This document shows positions 35,105 through 46,125 of a DNA stretch of 64,000 nucleotides, one piece after another; positions within the stretch are counted from its first letter, which is position 1; every line of letters starts with the position of its first letter. Below the pieces are notes generated by a model. The model worked only from the letters and a program-made list of their open reading frames with translations, searched no databases and was not told the origin of the DNA. Both the position numbers and the translations under genes were made by a program. Source of the DNA: Laburnicola sp. R22_1 (lineage: Eukaryota > Ascomycota > Dothideomycetes > Pleosporales > Didymosphaeriaceae); the NCBI GenBank assembly GCA_014281115.1, contig JACONQ010000018.1, forward strand, positions 1,364,001-1,428,000. The letters are read 5' to 3'.

Positions 35105-37000
35105 GACGTCGAAGTTGAGAGCGCCGGAGCCATTACTTGCGAACCAGGAGGACTGGCCTATATACTCAACTGAAATGGATTGTGGCTTCTTAGCCCTTGC
35201 TCTCCACCACTATAGGAAAGGAAACGGAGATCTTAGTGCCGGGTTGCCCTGTAAAGGTGGGTCCCAATGCCACTGGGGCGTACTCTGGGGTACAGGGCTT
35301 GGTATCTTACAGATCGTCACGACCGAGTGCATGATTCGGTGCGAAGGAGGTCTTTTGGGGGCTCAACGAGACACTTGCTGCATTCGGAGATTCGGCTGGT
35401 ATATCATCGAATGAGAGCAAATGGGTAAACGCGACAGTGGTTTTTCCGTCCCGAGATTTGCCTTACCGGCGGAATTGAGGTGTGTTGTCGTACGAGTACC
35501 GTAAGCGGCTGCGCCCACGACTACTACTTATTCAAGCCCTTGAAACGACATTGAAGGAGTAGTCATGTTTGAGGCTAAAATGCCCAACAAACTGTTTTTT
35601 ATGATTCGAGAGACTCCAGATGAGGCCGTGGAGAGCGTGGTGATCCCACCTCCTAAGAGCGCAAATTCCCGGCTGCCCGAACTGGTTAGCAGATGACGAG
35701 CAAACTCCATGCACGCAACAACACCAAGACAACAACGTCCGACAAATCTTGCCGTTCCTACTGTTGAACATGGTCACGCTTCAAGTTACGCTCTTGTGCC
35801 TCTCTCATGTGCACCCGGTTGCCGTGGGATATTTGATCCGATTCTGGGAGATTTTGAAGCATGGTATCGAAGTGCTGGAGGGCAGCGGAATTTAAACCCA
35901 TTTTCTACGTGTCCCACATAGACGATGTATGATGGTAAAAGGCTCTATTCGTTAAATTATGACGAAAAGGCAAACAGTTGAGATTTAGTATACGGTACTC
36001 CAGGGTTAACGTTACCGGTGCATCACTATATCGCTGACCTCACATGCAAAGAGCGTCTTCTAAACTTGCATTGAAGGATTGAAGACTTGTACTAGCTTCC
36101 GTAGTAATACAAAGACGAGCGAAACCACCCATGTAGATTAGGGTTTAGGTTGAATGAGGTAGGCTTTGCATGTAACGCAAGAAAAGAACATCCGCCCACA
36201 AAGATAACAACACACCACTGTATCCCCCTCCTCCCAGGCGACGGTTATCAAAACGAAGATCCACGCACAATGTGCGCTCGCAAAGCTGGCTCACGATAGG
36301 CATCATTAAGTCGTTTATTCTCGCTATACGCCAGCGTGACTGGCGCCGGCAGCTCCACCCATGGTAGGCCATGGTGTTCGAGAGAAAAAGAGAAGCGAAA
36401 ACGTCGAAAAACAAACGAAACGAAGACGACGAAATACGCAACGGTACGGGCTTGGGAGAAGTCGCTGCACTAAGAAACCATCAGTATTGCTCTACAAAGT
36501 GAGCGCCGTCGGACATTGAACATACATTGTAGAGATCCGGGTTGACGCTTGCTGCACTGCACGCTCGTTGATGACCACTTGGGATATCCGCTCGTATGGC
36601 CCGAGCCTGCTGAGACGAGCCTGCTCCTGATGTTCTTCCCTGTGGCACTTCCTCGTTGTATGACGGTCATCATCAGCGCCGATTGAGTGCGGCTTTATCG
36701 CTGGCTTTTTTCCCGCTCACATCAACATGGGCAATTTCCATGGAGGGGAGGAGAGGGTAGCGATTGATGGCCAGGCCACCATATCCGACTCGCATGTTGC
36801 GAATCCAAGACAGTTGGTAAGGCCATAGGTCTTAACTTCTCCCTTTTGCATCAGCTTTATGAATCCTCCTAGCGTTCCTCCGCCAGGAATATTATCCTCT
36901 CCTAGGGATGCCCCCATGGATGGAGGGTCTTCATAACGATCGCGGCATGGTAGACGTTGAGTGCGGGCCCCGGCAGCTCTTTCCAGGCGGCATTCGCGGC
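35105..37000. other. Gene-poor stretch upstream of the glucosidase remnant
   Basis: About 1.9 kb with only short frames. A 66-codon minus frame at 36717-36917 has no support. Nothing else recognised. Confidence 0.5.
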
Positions 37001-37510
37001 CTACTCTTTGTCGCGCGTAGCAATTTTCCCCAGAAGCTCTTTAGTCTCCGGACTCAGCTGGTCCGCGTTGGCCATGTCTTCATAGCTAAACCGATAGCTA
37101 TCCAGGAGTACATTTGCATCCCAGGTTTTGAGCTTGTTTCCCAGCTCCTCGATGGGATCAACTGCCACTGGGTTTCGCCTCGTGAATCTGGCGCGCAGGC
37201 TACCGAAGATCGAATGCTGACGGCGTGCATGCTGCTTCTCTGGGCCGGCTGCAGCCTTGACAGCGGAGATGCTTGGCTGAACTGACTCCGGGCTGGTTGT
37301 AGAGGTTGCAGCTTTGACAGCGGAAATGCCTGGCTGAATTGACTCACTAGACTGCGTATCTGCGAGGCCGAACAGCGGCTGCTGGCTTGAAGCTGATGCA
37401 TCAAAGTCTGTATCAACGCGGCCTAACAGCGGCTGCCGGCTTGAAATCGACGCATTAGAGTCCTCTCCCAGTACGGCATTGGACGCCTTGGTAAAAGGCG
37501 CAGACGGCAT
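37001..37510 (-). CDS. Small unknown protein with internal repeats
   Basis: Single exon, 169 residues. The first 90 residues contain two kinds of imperfect repeat: SRQPLLG and SQQPLFG, about 20 residues apart, and ESIQPGISAVKAA and ESVQPSISAVKAA. The C-terminal part is more ordered (IEELGNKLKTWDANVLLD, ADQLSPETKELLGKI). There is no signal peptide or membrane helix. I do not recognise it. The repeats and coherent codon use argue for a real gene, but a remnant is possible given its place beside transposon-rich DNA. Confidence 0.5.
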   Translation of the reverse strand: MPSAPFTKASNAVLGEDSNASISSRQPLLGRVDTDFDASASSQQPLFGLADTQSSESIQPGISAVKAATSTTSPESVQPSISAVKAAAGPEKQHARRQHSIFGSLRARFTRRNPVAVDPIEELGNKLKTWDANVLLDSYRFSYEDMANADQLSPETKELLGKIATRDKE

Positions 37511-38474
37511 CCCTCTCTAAAGTGATTGTTAGCGATGAGTTACAGGAGGGAAATGCTATGGACTAACTGTAACAAGGCCGCGCAGACTTGAAAATCTGCC
37601 GTTCGGATATAGTGTCCGTGGAGTGTCTTTTGGCTCCGGGACACTGTCGAGACTTCGCTTGGATCTCCACGCCCTAGGCCAGGTCCTATGCTGGTGCATG
37701 ATGGATGTGTGCGCTAGGAAAATAGTATGGCGAAGACGGTGTGGTGAGTTGTTGTAGGATCAGGTAATAGAAAAGTGCTGGTAAAGGTAGTCGCAAGTAA
37801 CTTCCGCAGTAGCAAATTGCAGGTAAAAGTGGGCAACGGCGAAGCACAGCTTTTCAAGCAAGAGCAGACGGACAAGAAGACAAGATTCCAAAAGATGAAA
37901 ATTTTTGGGCCGCCCGTCTACTTAACTTCTAGGCCAGGTAGCCGTGATGGATCCAGTCAGTGACTCCATCGATTCGCCAACCGTGGCCAAAATACCTTTG
38001 GCTCCCCAAACCTCCGAAGATTCAGTCTTCCTCAGCCAACCAACCACCCAACCACCCTATCATGGTTTACCCCGTAATGATGCCGGACACGACTTGAAGT
38101 CGGCCACGGAATGGAATCAAGAAAACCCGATGCGGTCCTTTTCGAAGACACAATGCATACATGGAGCAGACGGTTCTTCCAGAATTCCTTCCCTTAGAAT
38201 CCGAGACAGGCTCCGGGAAGAACCTGAACAAGGGCAAGAGGAAAGTTCACAATTTGAAGAAGAATGCGCGGGACACTCACCGATGGTTACCCATGCATGA
38301 CCGGCAAGAATCCAAATGGTGCTTTCCCGTTGTTCGGGATGGGGAGCCGATACCTGTTATACACTCACACTAGTTGAACCCATGGTGCGGACTTGCGGGG
38401 AGCCGTGGTAGCGACAAGTGTCGCTGCCTGCGAGCAAGTTGACGCGTCACATGTACTTACAGCATGTGAGTATG
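37511..38474. other. Flank with weak coding-like frames
   Basis: Two + strand frames overlap at 37944-38373 (118 and 70 codons, Met-Asp-Pro start at 37947). They could be pieces of one decayed gene, but no splice model joins them convincingly and no domain is seen. Confidence 0.35.
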
Positions 38475-38549
38475 GAGTGGTTACTGATATGTGCACGGGC
38501 ATGGTGCACTAAACTGATATCACGTGATCGATGACTAAGCGTATACGAT
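38475..38549 (+). repeat. Left part of a dispersed repeat split by the transposon cluster
   Basis: Starts GAGTGGTTACTGATATGTGC and matches 52955-53040 with small differences, ending CTAAGCGTA. Its continuation is found at 46072 beyond the transposons. The uninterrupted copy is at 52955-53103. Confidence 0.8.
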
Positions 38550-38550
38550 A

Positions 38551-40059
38551 ACGTGTTCGATCACTCATCCGCGCAGATCACTCATCCGCGCACCCCACCA
38601 AAATCGCGACGCGTCTTCCTACAATTGCTCTTCAACAACGCAATAAAATAGGTAGTAAATATATTTATTAGGTGCGCGCTATCTAGTAGTACACTGAGTC
38701 CTTGTATGACCTTGTTCGTGGCACTTGCTGCAGGTTGGCGGTGCTCGAGGCCTACTTGGCTGCCCCGCCTGCTCTGCCTGCTGGAGCACCCTTTTGGCCT
38801 TTGCAGCAAGCAATTGACCTTCCTCTACCCGCATAGCTCCTCCACGGGCTATATACTGTCGGCGCTGCTGCTCTTTACGCTGCCGCCGCTGAATAGCCTG
38901 TCGGAGCTTCCTATTCTCCTCTGCAAGGATCGTTGCTGAATTTATCCCAAGTTGACACCCTTTAACAAGCTGGCGGATAGCCTGGGTAGTAGGGCTCTGC
39001 AAAGGCCGACTAAGGCGGTCCTGGATAAATCAAGCCTGCTGCTCTAGCTGAGCAGTAGTATGCGGCGTCTCTAACGTTCTCTGCGCAGTACTTATCGAAC
39101 TCAGCCGTTGCGTGGCTGCCGTGGCCGTCAAGGATGAGTAGTCGGTAGGCCCCTATCGTACGGGCTTCAGTATGTCGGTGGAAGTGCTTTACCCACTCGA
39201 AGCCTAGGTCGTCCGTAGTCCAGCCGTTGTCGCTAACAGCGATAGTCCAATCAGGTGGTAGGCCTTGATACCAGCTAGCTTGGTGGAGCTTCCCTTGCAG
39301 GATCACGAAGGGTGGGATAGACCAGCCAGACGCGTTGATACACTCAATCGTCGTTACCCACTCGCGATCACCTGGCTGTATAGTCGCCGCACGGCCGACT
39401 GTCTCAGAGCTTGTAACAACTTTTGACGTCGCAGCGATACCCATCAAGAAGCCAGTCTCGTCAAAGTTGTAGATATCTGTATCGAGGATGCCGTATGACT
39501 GGCGCGTCTCCTCTACGAGCTTGAACCACGCGCGGATCGCGACAGGGTCTTCAGATCTTGCGCGCTGTGAGTGGAACTTGCGATTCCACTTAGTCTGGAG
39601 CTCTGCCTGGCGCTTGACAAAGCGCGACACCCACTTCTCGCCGACTGATTGTGGAGGTTGCTCTTGGCCCGCGCGGCGAGCAGATTGTCTGCCATTCGTC
39701 ATACGTTGATAATATGGGGCGGAAATCCGCGTCGGTCGAGGTCTAGGATCCACTCTACTAGGGATTGCTCCTCAGTAGGGTGTAGCTTTCGTTTCTGAAC
39801 GTTGGCGATAGCTTGAGGGCGAGCACCTCTGGTACGGTCGCGGATAGTCGTTTCAGGGACATTATATAGTCGCGCAGCCTGGCGGCGACTCTTAACCTGC
39901 TTATTCTGAATCGCCTGCATTGAGAGACTAAGTCTCCCTTCTTTTTGAGCCTGCTGGACGTGCTGGGGGAGCGGCATTGCGAGAGTTGTGAGAGGACGCG
40001 TCGCGATTTTGGTGGGGTGCGCGGATGAGTGATCTGCGCGGATGAGTGATCGAACACGT
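38551..40059 (-). mobile_element. Pogo/Fot-type element with 65-base inverted repeats, internally deleted
   Basis: Perfect 65-base terminal inverted repeats at 38551-38615 and 39995-40059, starting ACGTGTTCGATCACTCATCC, with TA on both outer sides. Each repeat contains the 17-base unit GATCACTCATCCGCGCA twice in tandem. Length is 1.5 kb, short for the class, because the transposase has lost part of its core. The adjoining bases (CGATA left, CGGTA right) are similar too, so the true ends could lie 5 bases further out. Confidence 0.88.
38679..39977 (-). pseudogene. Deleted pogo-type transposase of the 38.6-kb element
   Basis: Three pieces read on the minus strand. 39699-39977 carries a Psq-type helix-turn-helix (SRRQAARLYNVPETTIRDR). 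39010-39753 carries the CENP-B/DDE core (DIYNFDETGFLMGIAATSK, then LLILDGHGSHATAEFDKYC) and ends abruptly just after it. 38679-39002 carries the Gln/Arg-rich tail with a CCHC zinc knuckle (CSKCHEQGHTRTQC). The region normally holding the third catalytic acid and the LQPLD motif is absent, so there is an internal deletion near 39020-39050 plus a frameshift near 39740. Confidence 0.82.
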
Positions 40060-40061
40060 TA

Positions 40062-42135
40062 CCGTATTCGGCCACTCAACGCACAGACCCCACTCAACGC
40101 ACAGTTAACACTAAAAATCGCATATTTTCAACACCTCATAACTCCACCAATATGGACCCGATCGACGCAGCTGTTGAAGCTTTAAAATCCCTGGAGCTAG
40201 GAGAACGTCCTAATATATCCCAGGTTGCTCGGGAGTACGGCGTTGAGCGGTCGCGGCTCTCGAAGCGCTATTGAGGGGTTCAGGGCACCTATGCAACTCG
40301 GGCCAAAAAAAAGCGACTCCTCAACAATACACAGGAAAAACAGCTACTACAGTACATTGATAAGCTGTGTGTACAAGGCCTACCCCCTACGAGAGAGATG
40401 ATACGAAATTTCGCTGGAGAAATAGCACATTAAGAGCTAGGAAATCACTAGGTTAATCGCTACATTGCGCGGCATTAAATTGACCTTATATCGCGATAGA
40501 CATCTGGCATCGATAGCCAGCGCTACAAGCCGATTCAGCCTTCAAATACGCCCTCTATTTCAAGCTTTTAGACGATAAGATCAAGCAGTACAACATCGCA
40601 CCGTCAAATATATACAATATGGATAAGAAGGGCTTCTTGATCGGGGTAGTGTCAAAAATGAAGCGCGTGTTCTCTCAACAGCGATATGAGCAAGGAGGCG
40701 TTAAGCAGGTACTCTAGGACGGCAATAGAGAGTGGATAACGACGATAGCTTGTATATGCGCCAACGGCAGCTCTCTTAAACCTGCCCTAATATATTAGGC
40801 GGCTTCTGGCAACATCTAGGACACATAGCTACAAGATTTCAATCCTCAAGAGCACCAGGCCTTTTTCGCCTCATCACTATCTGGATGGACAAACAACGAA
40901 CTTGGAATTGCCTGGCTTAAGAGGTGCTTTTAAGAGGAGACTAAGAAGAAGGCAAAGCGCGACTATCGACTCCTAATTCTTGATGGGCATGGCTCACACG
41001 TTACTATGGAGTTTATCGAGTTCTGCAATTAAAATCGAATCCTCCTAGCTATCTACCCGCCGCATTCAACTCATACGCTACAGCCTCTAGATGTCTGCCT
41101 TTTTAAGCCTCTTTCAGCTGCATATATAAAAGAGCTCTCCGAATTCATATACAACAGCTAAGGACTCACATCTATCACTAAGCGCGACTTCTTCCGCTTC
41201 TTCTATAAGGCATACAGAGTTGCATTCGCTAAAGAAACAATTATTAACGCCTTCAAAGTTACTGGCATCTCTCCGCTAAATAGCAACGCTATATTGAAGA
41301 AATTTAAGGATCTAGAGCCTAAGAGGCCATTAAGCAGCGATAGCACGTTGTTAGTACTCTCTGCAAGCGATTGGCGTAAAATTGAAGGACTTCTACGACA
41401 GGTAGTTGAGGATCTTAATGATAAACGCGTCTCGCAGCTGTCTCACACAATACACGCAATAGCGACTCAGAAACAGCTCGTCCAGCACGAAAACAATCGC
41501 CTTAGAAATGCCCTTTTTAATAAGAAGAAGCGCTGTAAGCGTGGCAAGGCATTACTACTTGAACCCTCTAAGAATTACGCTGGCGGCGCTGTCTTCTAGT
41601 CGCCATTAAAAGTTAAGGCTGCCCGCAATCGCTAGGCTAAAAAAGACGCCAAAGCAGAAGAACTACAACACCAGAAGGAGCGCAACAAGCTAGCTAAGGA
41701 GCAGAAAAAGCAGGAGAAACAGGCTATACTTAAGTAGAGGGCGCAGAAAAGGATGGCTACAAAAGAGGTTAGGTTGCAAGAACAGTAGAGGAAGGCGACA
41801 GAGCGCGAAGAAGATCTACTTGCGCGCGCAGCTAAAAAGCAACTTAGGACTGATATACAATTGGCCAAAAAGGGTAAGGCGCGTAGCCTCAAGGCTCCTG
41901 CACCTCCTGCTCATGTTATTAAGGACCTAGAGGTTGATGTTAAGGATCTATTAGTTATTGAAGGGGTGGTGGAGGCATCCGGCCCATCAACGCGCACTCG
42001 CAAAGTACGCCTCCCACAGAGGTATCACACGTAGTTTATTGTTGCCAATCGATTTATCAAGCTTCTGCAAATGCTACTCTAAAAAATCTAGTGATTTTAC
42101 GATATATATAGAGCTCTGCAGCTTCAAAAGTAATA
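40062..42135 (+). mobile_element. Pogo-type element, copy A, 3' end cut by copy B
   Basis: Left terminal repeat (TTCGGCCACTCAACGCACAG core, with CACTCAACGCACAG repeated) follows the TA at 40060-40061. The body matches copy B (42136-44268) in reverse orientation with few differences, nearly all C/T or G/A. Copy A runs into copy B at a TA (42134-42135) and lacks its own last 60 or so bases and right terminal repeat. Confidence 0.88.
40152..42034 (+). pseudogene. Broken transposase, copy A
   Basis: Starts MDPIDAAVEALKSLELG with a Psq-type helix-turn-helix (NISQVAREYGVERSRLSKR), then DDE landmarks (YNMDKKGFLIGVVSK, LLILDGHGSHVTMEFIEFC, LQPLDVCLFKPL) and a coiled, Lys-rich tail. It carries a frameshift near 40534 shared with copy B, several stops shared with copy B, and private stops such as TGA at 40273-40275 where copy B has CGA, and TAA where copy B has CAA. 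Confidence 0.85.
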
Positions 42136-44268
42136 CCGAATTCGGCCACTCAACGCACAGACCCCACTCAACGCACAGTTTGAGGATAGCCACCACTATT
42201 ACTTTTGAAGCTGCAGAGCTCTATATATATCGTAAAATCACTAGATTTTTTAGAGTAGCATTTGCAGAAGCTTGATAAATCGATTGGCAACAATAAACTA
42301 CGTGTGATACCTCTGTGGGAGGCGTACTTTGCGAGTGCGCGTTGATGGGCCGGATGCCTCCACCACCCCTTCAATAACTAATAGATCCTTAACATCAACC
42401 TCTAGGTCCTTAATAACATGAGCAGGAGGTGCAGGAGCCTTAAGGCTACGCGCCTTACCCTTTTTGGCCAATTGTATATCAGTCCTAAGTTGCTTTTTAG
42501 CTGCGCGCGCAAGTAGATCTTCTTCGCGCTCTGCCGCCTTCCTCTACTGTTCTTGCAACCTAACCTCTTTGTAGCCATCCTTTCTGCGCCCTCTACTTAA
42601 GTATAGCCTGTTTCTCCTGCTTTTTCTGCTCCTTAGCTAGCTTGTTGCGCTCCTTCTGGTGTTGTAGTTCTTCTGCTTTGGCGTCTTTTTTAGCCTAGCG
42701 ATTGCGGGCAGCCTTAACTTTTAATGGCGACTAGAAGACAGCGCCGCCAGCGTAATTCTTAGAGGGTTCAAGTAGTAATGCCTTGCCACGCTTACAGCGC
42801 TTCTTCTTATTAAAAAGGGCATTTCTAAGGCGATTGTTTTCGTGCTGGACGAGCTGTTTCTGAGTCGCTATTGCGTGTATTGTGTGAGACAGCTGCGAGA
42901 CGCGTTTATCATTAAGATCCTCAACTACCTGTTGTAGAAGTCCTTCAATTTTACGCCAATCGCTTGCAGAGAGTACTGACGACGTGCTATCGCTGCTTGA
43001 TGGCCTCTTAGGCTCTAGATCCTTAAATTTCTTCAATATAGCGTTGCTATTTAGCGGAGAGATGCCAGTAACTTTGAAGGCGTTAATAATTGTTTCTTTA
43101 GCGAATGCAACTCTGTATGCCTTATAGAAGAAGCGGAAGAAGTCGCGCTTAGTGATAGATGTGAGTCCTTGGCTGTTGTATATGAATTCGGAGAGCTCTT
43201 TTGTATATGCAGCTAAAAGAGGCTTAAAAAGGCAGACATCTAGAGGCTGTAGCGTATAAGTTGAATGCGGCGGGTAGATAGCTAGGAGGATTCGATTTTG
43301 ATTGCAGAACTCGATAAACTCCATAGTAACGTGTGAGCCATGCCCATCAAGAATTAGGAGTTGATAGTCGCGCTTTGCCTTCTTCTTAGTCTCCTCTTGA
43401 AAGCACCTCTTAAGCCAGGCAATCCCAAGTTCGTTGTTTGTCCATCCAGATAGTGATGAGGCGAAAAAGGCCTGGTGCTCTTAAGGATTGAAATCTTGTA
43501 GCTATGTGTCCTGGATGTTGCCAGAAGCCGCCTAATATATTAGGGCAGGTTTAAGAGAGCTGCCGTCGGCGCATATATAAGCTATCGTCGTTATCCACTC
43601 TCTATTGCCGTCCTGGAGTACCTGCTTGACGCCTCCTTGCTCATATCGCTGTCGAGAGAACACGCGCTTCATTTTTGACACTACCCCGATCAAGAAGCCC
43701 TTCTCATCCATATTGTATATATTTGACGGTGCGATGTTGTACTGCTTGATCTTATCGTCTAAAAGCTTGAAATAGAGGGCGTATTTGAAGGCTGAATCGG
43801 CTTGTAGCGCTGGCTATCGATGCCAGATGTCTATCGCGATATAAGGTCAATTTGATGCCGCGCAATGTAGCGATTAACCTAGTGATTTCCTGGCTCTTGA
43901 TGTGCTATTTCTCCAGCGAAATTTCGTATCATCTCTCTCGTAGGGGGTAGGCCTTGTACACACAGCTTATTAATGTACTATAGTAGCTGTTTTTCCTGTG
44001 TATTGTTGAGGAGTCGCTTTTTTTCGGCCCGAGTTGCATAGGTGCCCTGAACCCCTCGATAGCGCTTCGAGAGCCGCGACCGCTCAACGCCGTACTCCCG
44101 AGCAACCTGGGATATATTAGGACGTTCTCCTAGCTCCAGGGATTTTAAAGCTTCAACAGCTGCGTCGATCGGGTCCATATTGGTGGAGTTATGAGGTGTT
44201 GAAAATATGCGATTTTTAGTGTTAACTGTGCGTTGAGTGGGGTCTGTGCGTTGAGTGGCCGAATTCGG
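42136..44268 (-). mobile_element. Pogo-type element, copy B, full length and inverted
   Basis: 2133 bases with terminal inverted repeats starting CCGAATTCGGCCACTCAACG at both ends, each containing the CACTCAACGCACAG unit twice, and TA on both sides (42134-42135, 44269-44270). It lies in the opposite orientation to copy A, inserted at a TA near copy A's 3' end. Confidence 0.9.
42731..44178 (-). pseudogene. Broken transposase, copy B
   Basis: Same protein as copy A, read from 44178. It has an open 197-codon stretch at 42731-43324 (TLQPLDVCLFKPLLAAY through the Arg/Lys-rich tail) and the intact N-terminal helix-turn-helix at 43978-44178, but shares copy A's frameshift and stops between them. 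Private stop: TAG near 43981 where copy A reads CAG. Lys/Glu-rich sequence continues downstream in interrupted form to about 42330. Confidence 0.85.
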
Positions 44269-44281
44269 TATACGATTACTA

Positions 44282-46071
44282 AGCTAGCGTACAAGGATCC
44301 TGATCACCCGGTGTTTCTGATCACCCCATCAAAACGCGACACCTGAACAAAACACGCGATATCTCTCTACAACGCTCATCAATATGGACGCCCGCGAGCA
44401 TGCTATACAATCCGCTATTCGCGATTTCGCTGCAGGTCTTTATACAAGTCAGCGTGCAGCTGCAAAGGCGTACGGCATCTCCCAGTCTACGCTATCGATG
44501 CGACTCCGTGGCGTAACAACGAGCTCGCTCAGTCACCAGCACCAGCAGCGATTAACTCCTCGACAGGAGGACTTTCTAGTAGAATGGATCCTTGAAGAAG
44601 ACGCGCGCGCCTGCCCTCCCTCACACGCTCGCGCGCGAGAAATGGCCAATCGAATCCTACGTATGAACGGCGACGATCGTCCTGTTGGCAAGCACTGGCT
44701 ATACCACTTTATCAAGCGCCAGCCACGTATCGCCTCTGTAGTCAGCAGAAAGCTAGAGGCTCAGAGAGCTGATGCAGCGACTCCAGAGCAGTTGCGCGCG
44801 TTCCTAGAGCGCTATAAGCAGACTCGACAGCGGCTCAACATACAGGCGGAGAATACATACAATATGGATAAGACTGGCGTTGCTCTAGGAGTATGTACAA
44901 ACACTAGAGTACTCTCTAGTAGTCAGAAAAAGAAGGCTTACATTCGGTCTCCAGAGAATCGCGAGTAGGTCTCTATAATTAAGTGCGTATCGGCGACAGG
45001 GCAGAAACTACGCTGCGCAGTTATCTTCAAAGGCCAGAGCCTACAGACTACCTAGTTCCCAGCTAAATCCGTGCCTAGCTGGCTCTATACAACCTCTGAG
45101 AACGGATGGACGTCGAAAGCGATAGGTGTTGAGTGGCTACAGCGTATATTCATACCTGAGACGGCTATAGGTGATAGCCAGTACCGCCTTCTTATCCTCG
45201 ACGGTCACGGCAGCCATATTAATATAGACTTCCTTTGGCTCTGCAAGCAGCATCGAATCGAGCTCTTATACCTACCTGCGCACTCCTCACACGTCCTACA
45301 GCCTCTAGATCTTGCTCCTTTCTCTGTAATCAAGTCTAGTTACAGACGTCAGATCCAGGAGCTCGCATCACTCGACGACGCTGCGCCTGTCAAGAAGGAG
45401 CGCTTTATCACCTGCTATCATCAAGCTAGGGAGGAAGGCTTCACAGAGCGTGTGATTCGAGCTGGCTGGCAGGCATCTGGTATCTGCCCATTCAACATCA
45501 ATCACGTGCTCAGCTCGTCGCAGGTCTCTCAGAGGCCTACTACGCCTACACGTCAGCAGCAGCCTCAGCAGCAGCTCCAGAGCTTCCTCTCGACTCCCCA
45601 GGGCCCTCACGATCTCTATATAGCGCAGCGCAGCGTCCAGAGCGTTGAGAATCTAGGTCGTACGACCCGGCTGCTCCTACAGAAAGCAGGTAAGGCTCTA
45701 GCAGCTGCAAATACTAGAGCTGCAGGCCTAGAAGCAGAGAAAAGACGCCTTGAGCAGCAGCTAGAGATATCTACCTCTCAGCGTCAGCGTAAGCGCGTTC
45801 GAGTAGACCCAAATCAACGCTTTGCAGAGGTAGAGAGTATTAGGGAGGCTATGCGCGCAGCTGAGGCTTCAGCAGTCCAACCACGTAGATCTACTATATC
45901 AAGCACCTCAGAAACAGCTGCTATAGCTACAGCAGCTGCAGCGCTTGAATCTATGTGTAGTCAATGGCAATTATAAGCAGCGTTGCTGAGATATCGCGCG
46001 TTTTGTGCAGGTGTCGCGTTTTGGTAGAGTGATCAGAAACACCGGGTGATCAGGATCCTTGTACGCTAGCT
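44282..46071 (+). mobile_element. Pogo/Fot-type element, nearly intact
   Basis: Inverted ends starting AGCTAGCGTACAAGGATCC at both termini, TA on both sides (44280-44281 and 46072-46073); 1790 bases. Removing it restores GATTAC-TA-TGGCTGGCTGACG, which matches the uninterrupted repeat copy at 53043-53062, so the boundaries are confirmed by an empty site. Confidence 0.93.
44384..45976 (+). pseudogene. Pogo-type transposase with two stop codons
   Basis: One frame runs 531 codons from ATG at 44384 to the stop at 45974-45976, interrupted only by TAG at 44966 (expected Trp) and TAG at 45053 (expected Gln before FPAKSVPSW). Domains: Psq helix-turn-helix (SQRAAAKAYGISQSTLSMRL), CENP-B DNA-binding (VEWILEEDARACPPSHA), DDE core (NTYNMDKTGVALGVC, YRLLILDGHGSHINIDF, HVLQPLDLAPFSVIK) and a Gln/Arg-rich C-terminal coiled coil (AAGLEAEKRRLEQQLE). 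Both stops fit G:C-to-A:T change, so this is the youngest element here. Suppression or repair of two codons would leave a full frame. Confidence 0.88.
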
Positions 46072-46125
46072 TATGGCTGGCTGACGTCCCTCTTGGTGAG
46101 AATAGCCTAAGGAAAACGAATAAAA
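46072..46125 (+). repeat. Right part of the split dispersed repeat
   Basis: Starts TATGGCTGGCTGACGTCCC and matches 53049-53103, ending in an A-rich tail (GAATAAAAAAA). It joins the left part at 38475-38549 once the transposons are removed. Confidence 0.82.

Noticed and set aside
38551..46071. Starship-type giant element or a retroviral-type LTR cluster
   Set aside because: No tyrosine recombinase (DUF3435), no reverse transcriptase, integrase or LTR signature was seen; all frames are CENP-B/DDE transposases with TA targets.
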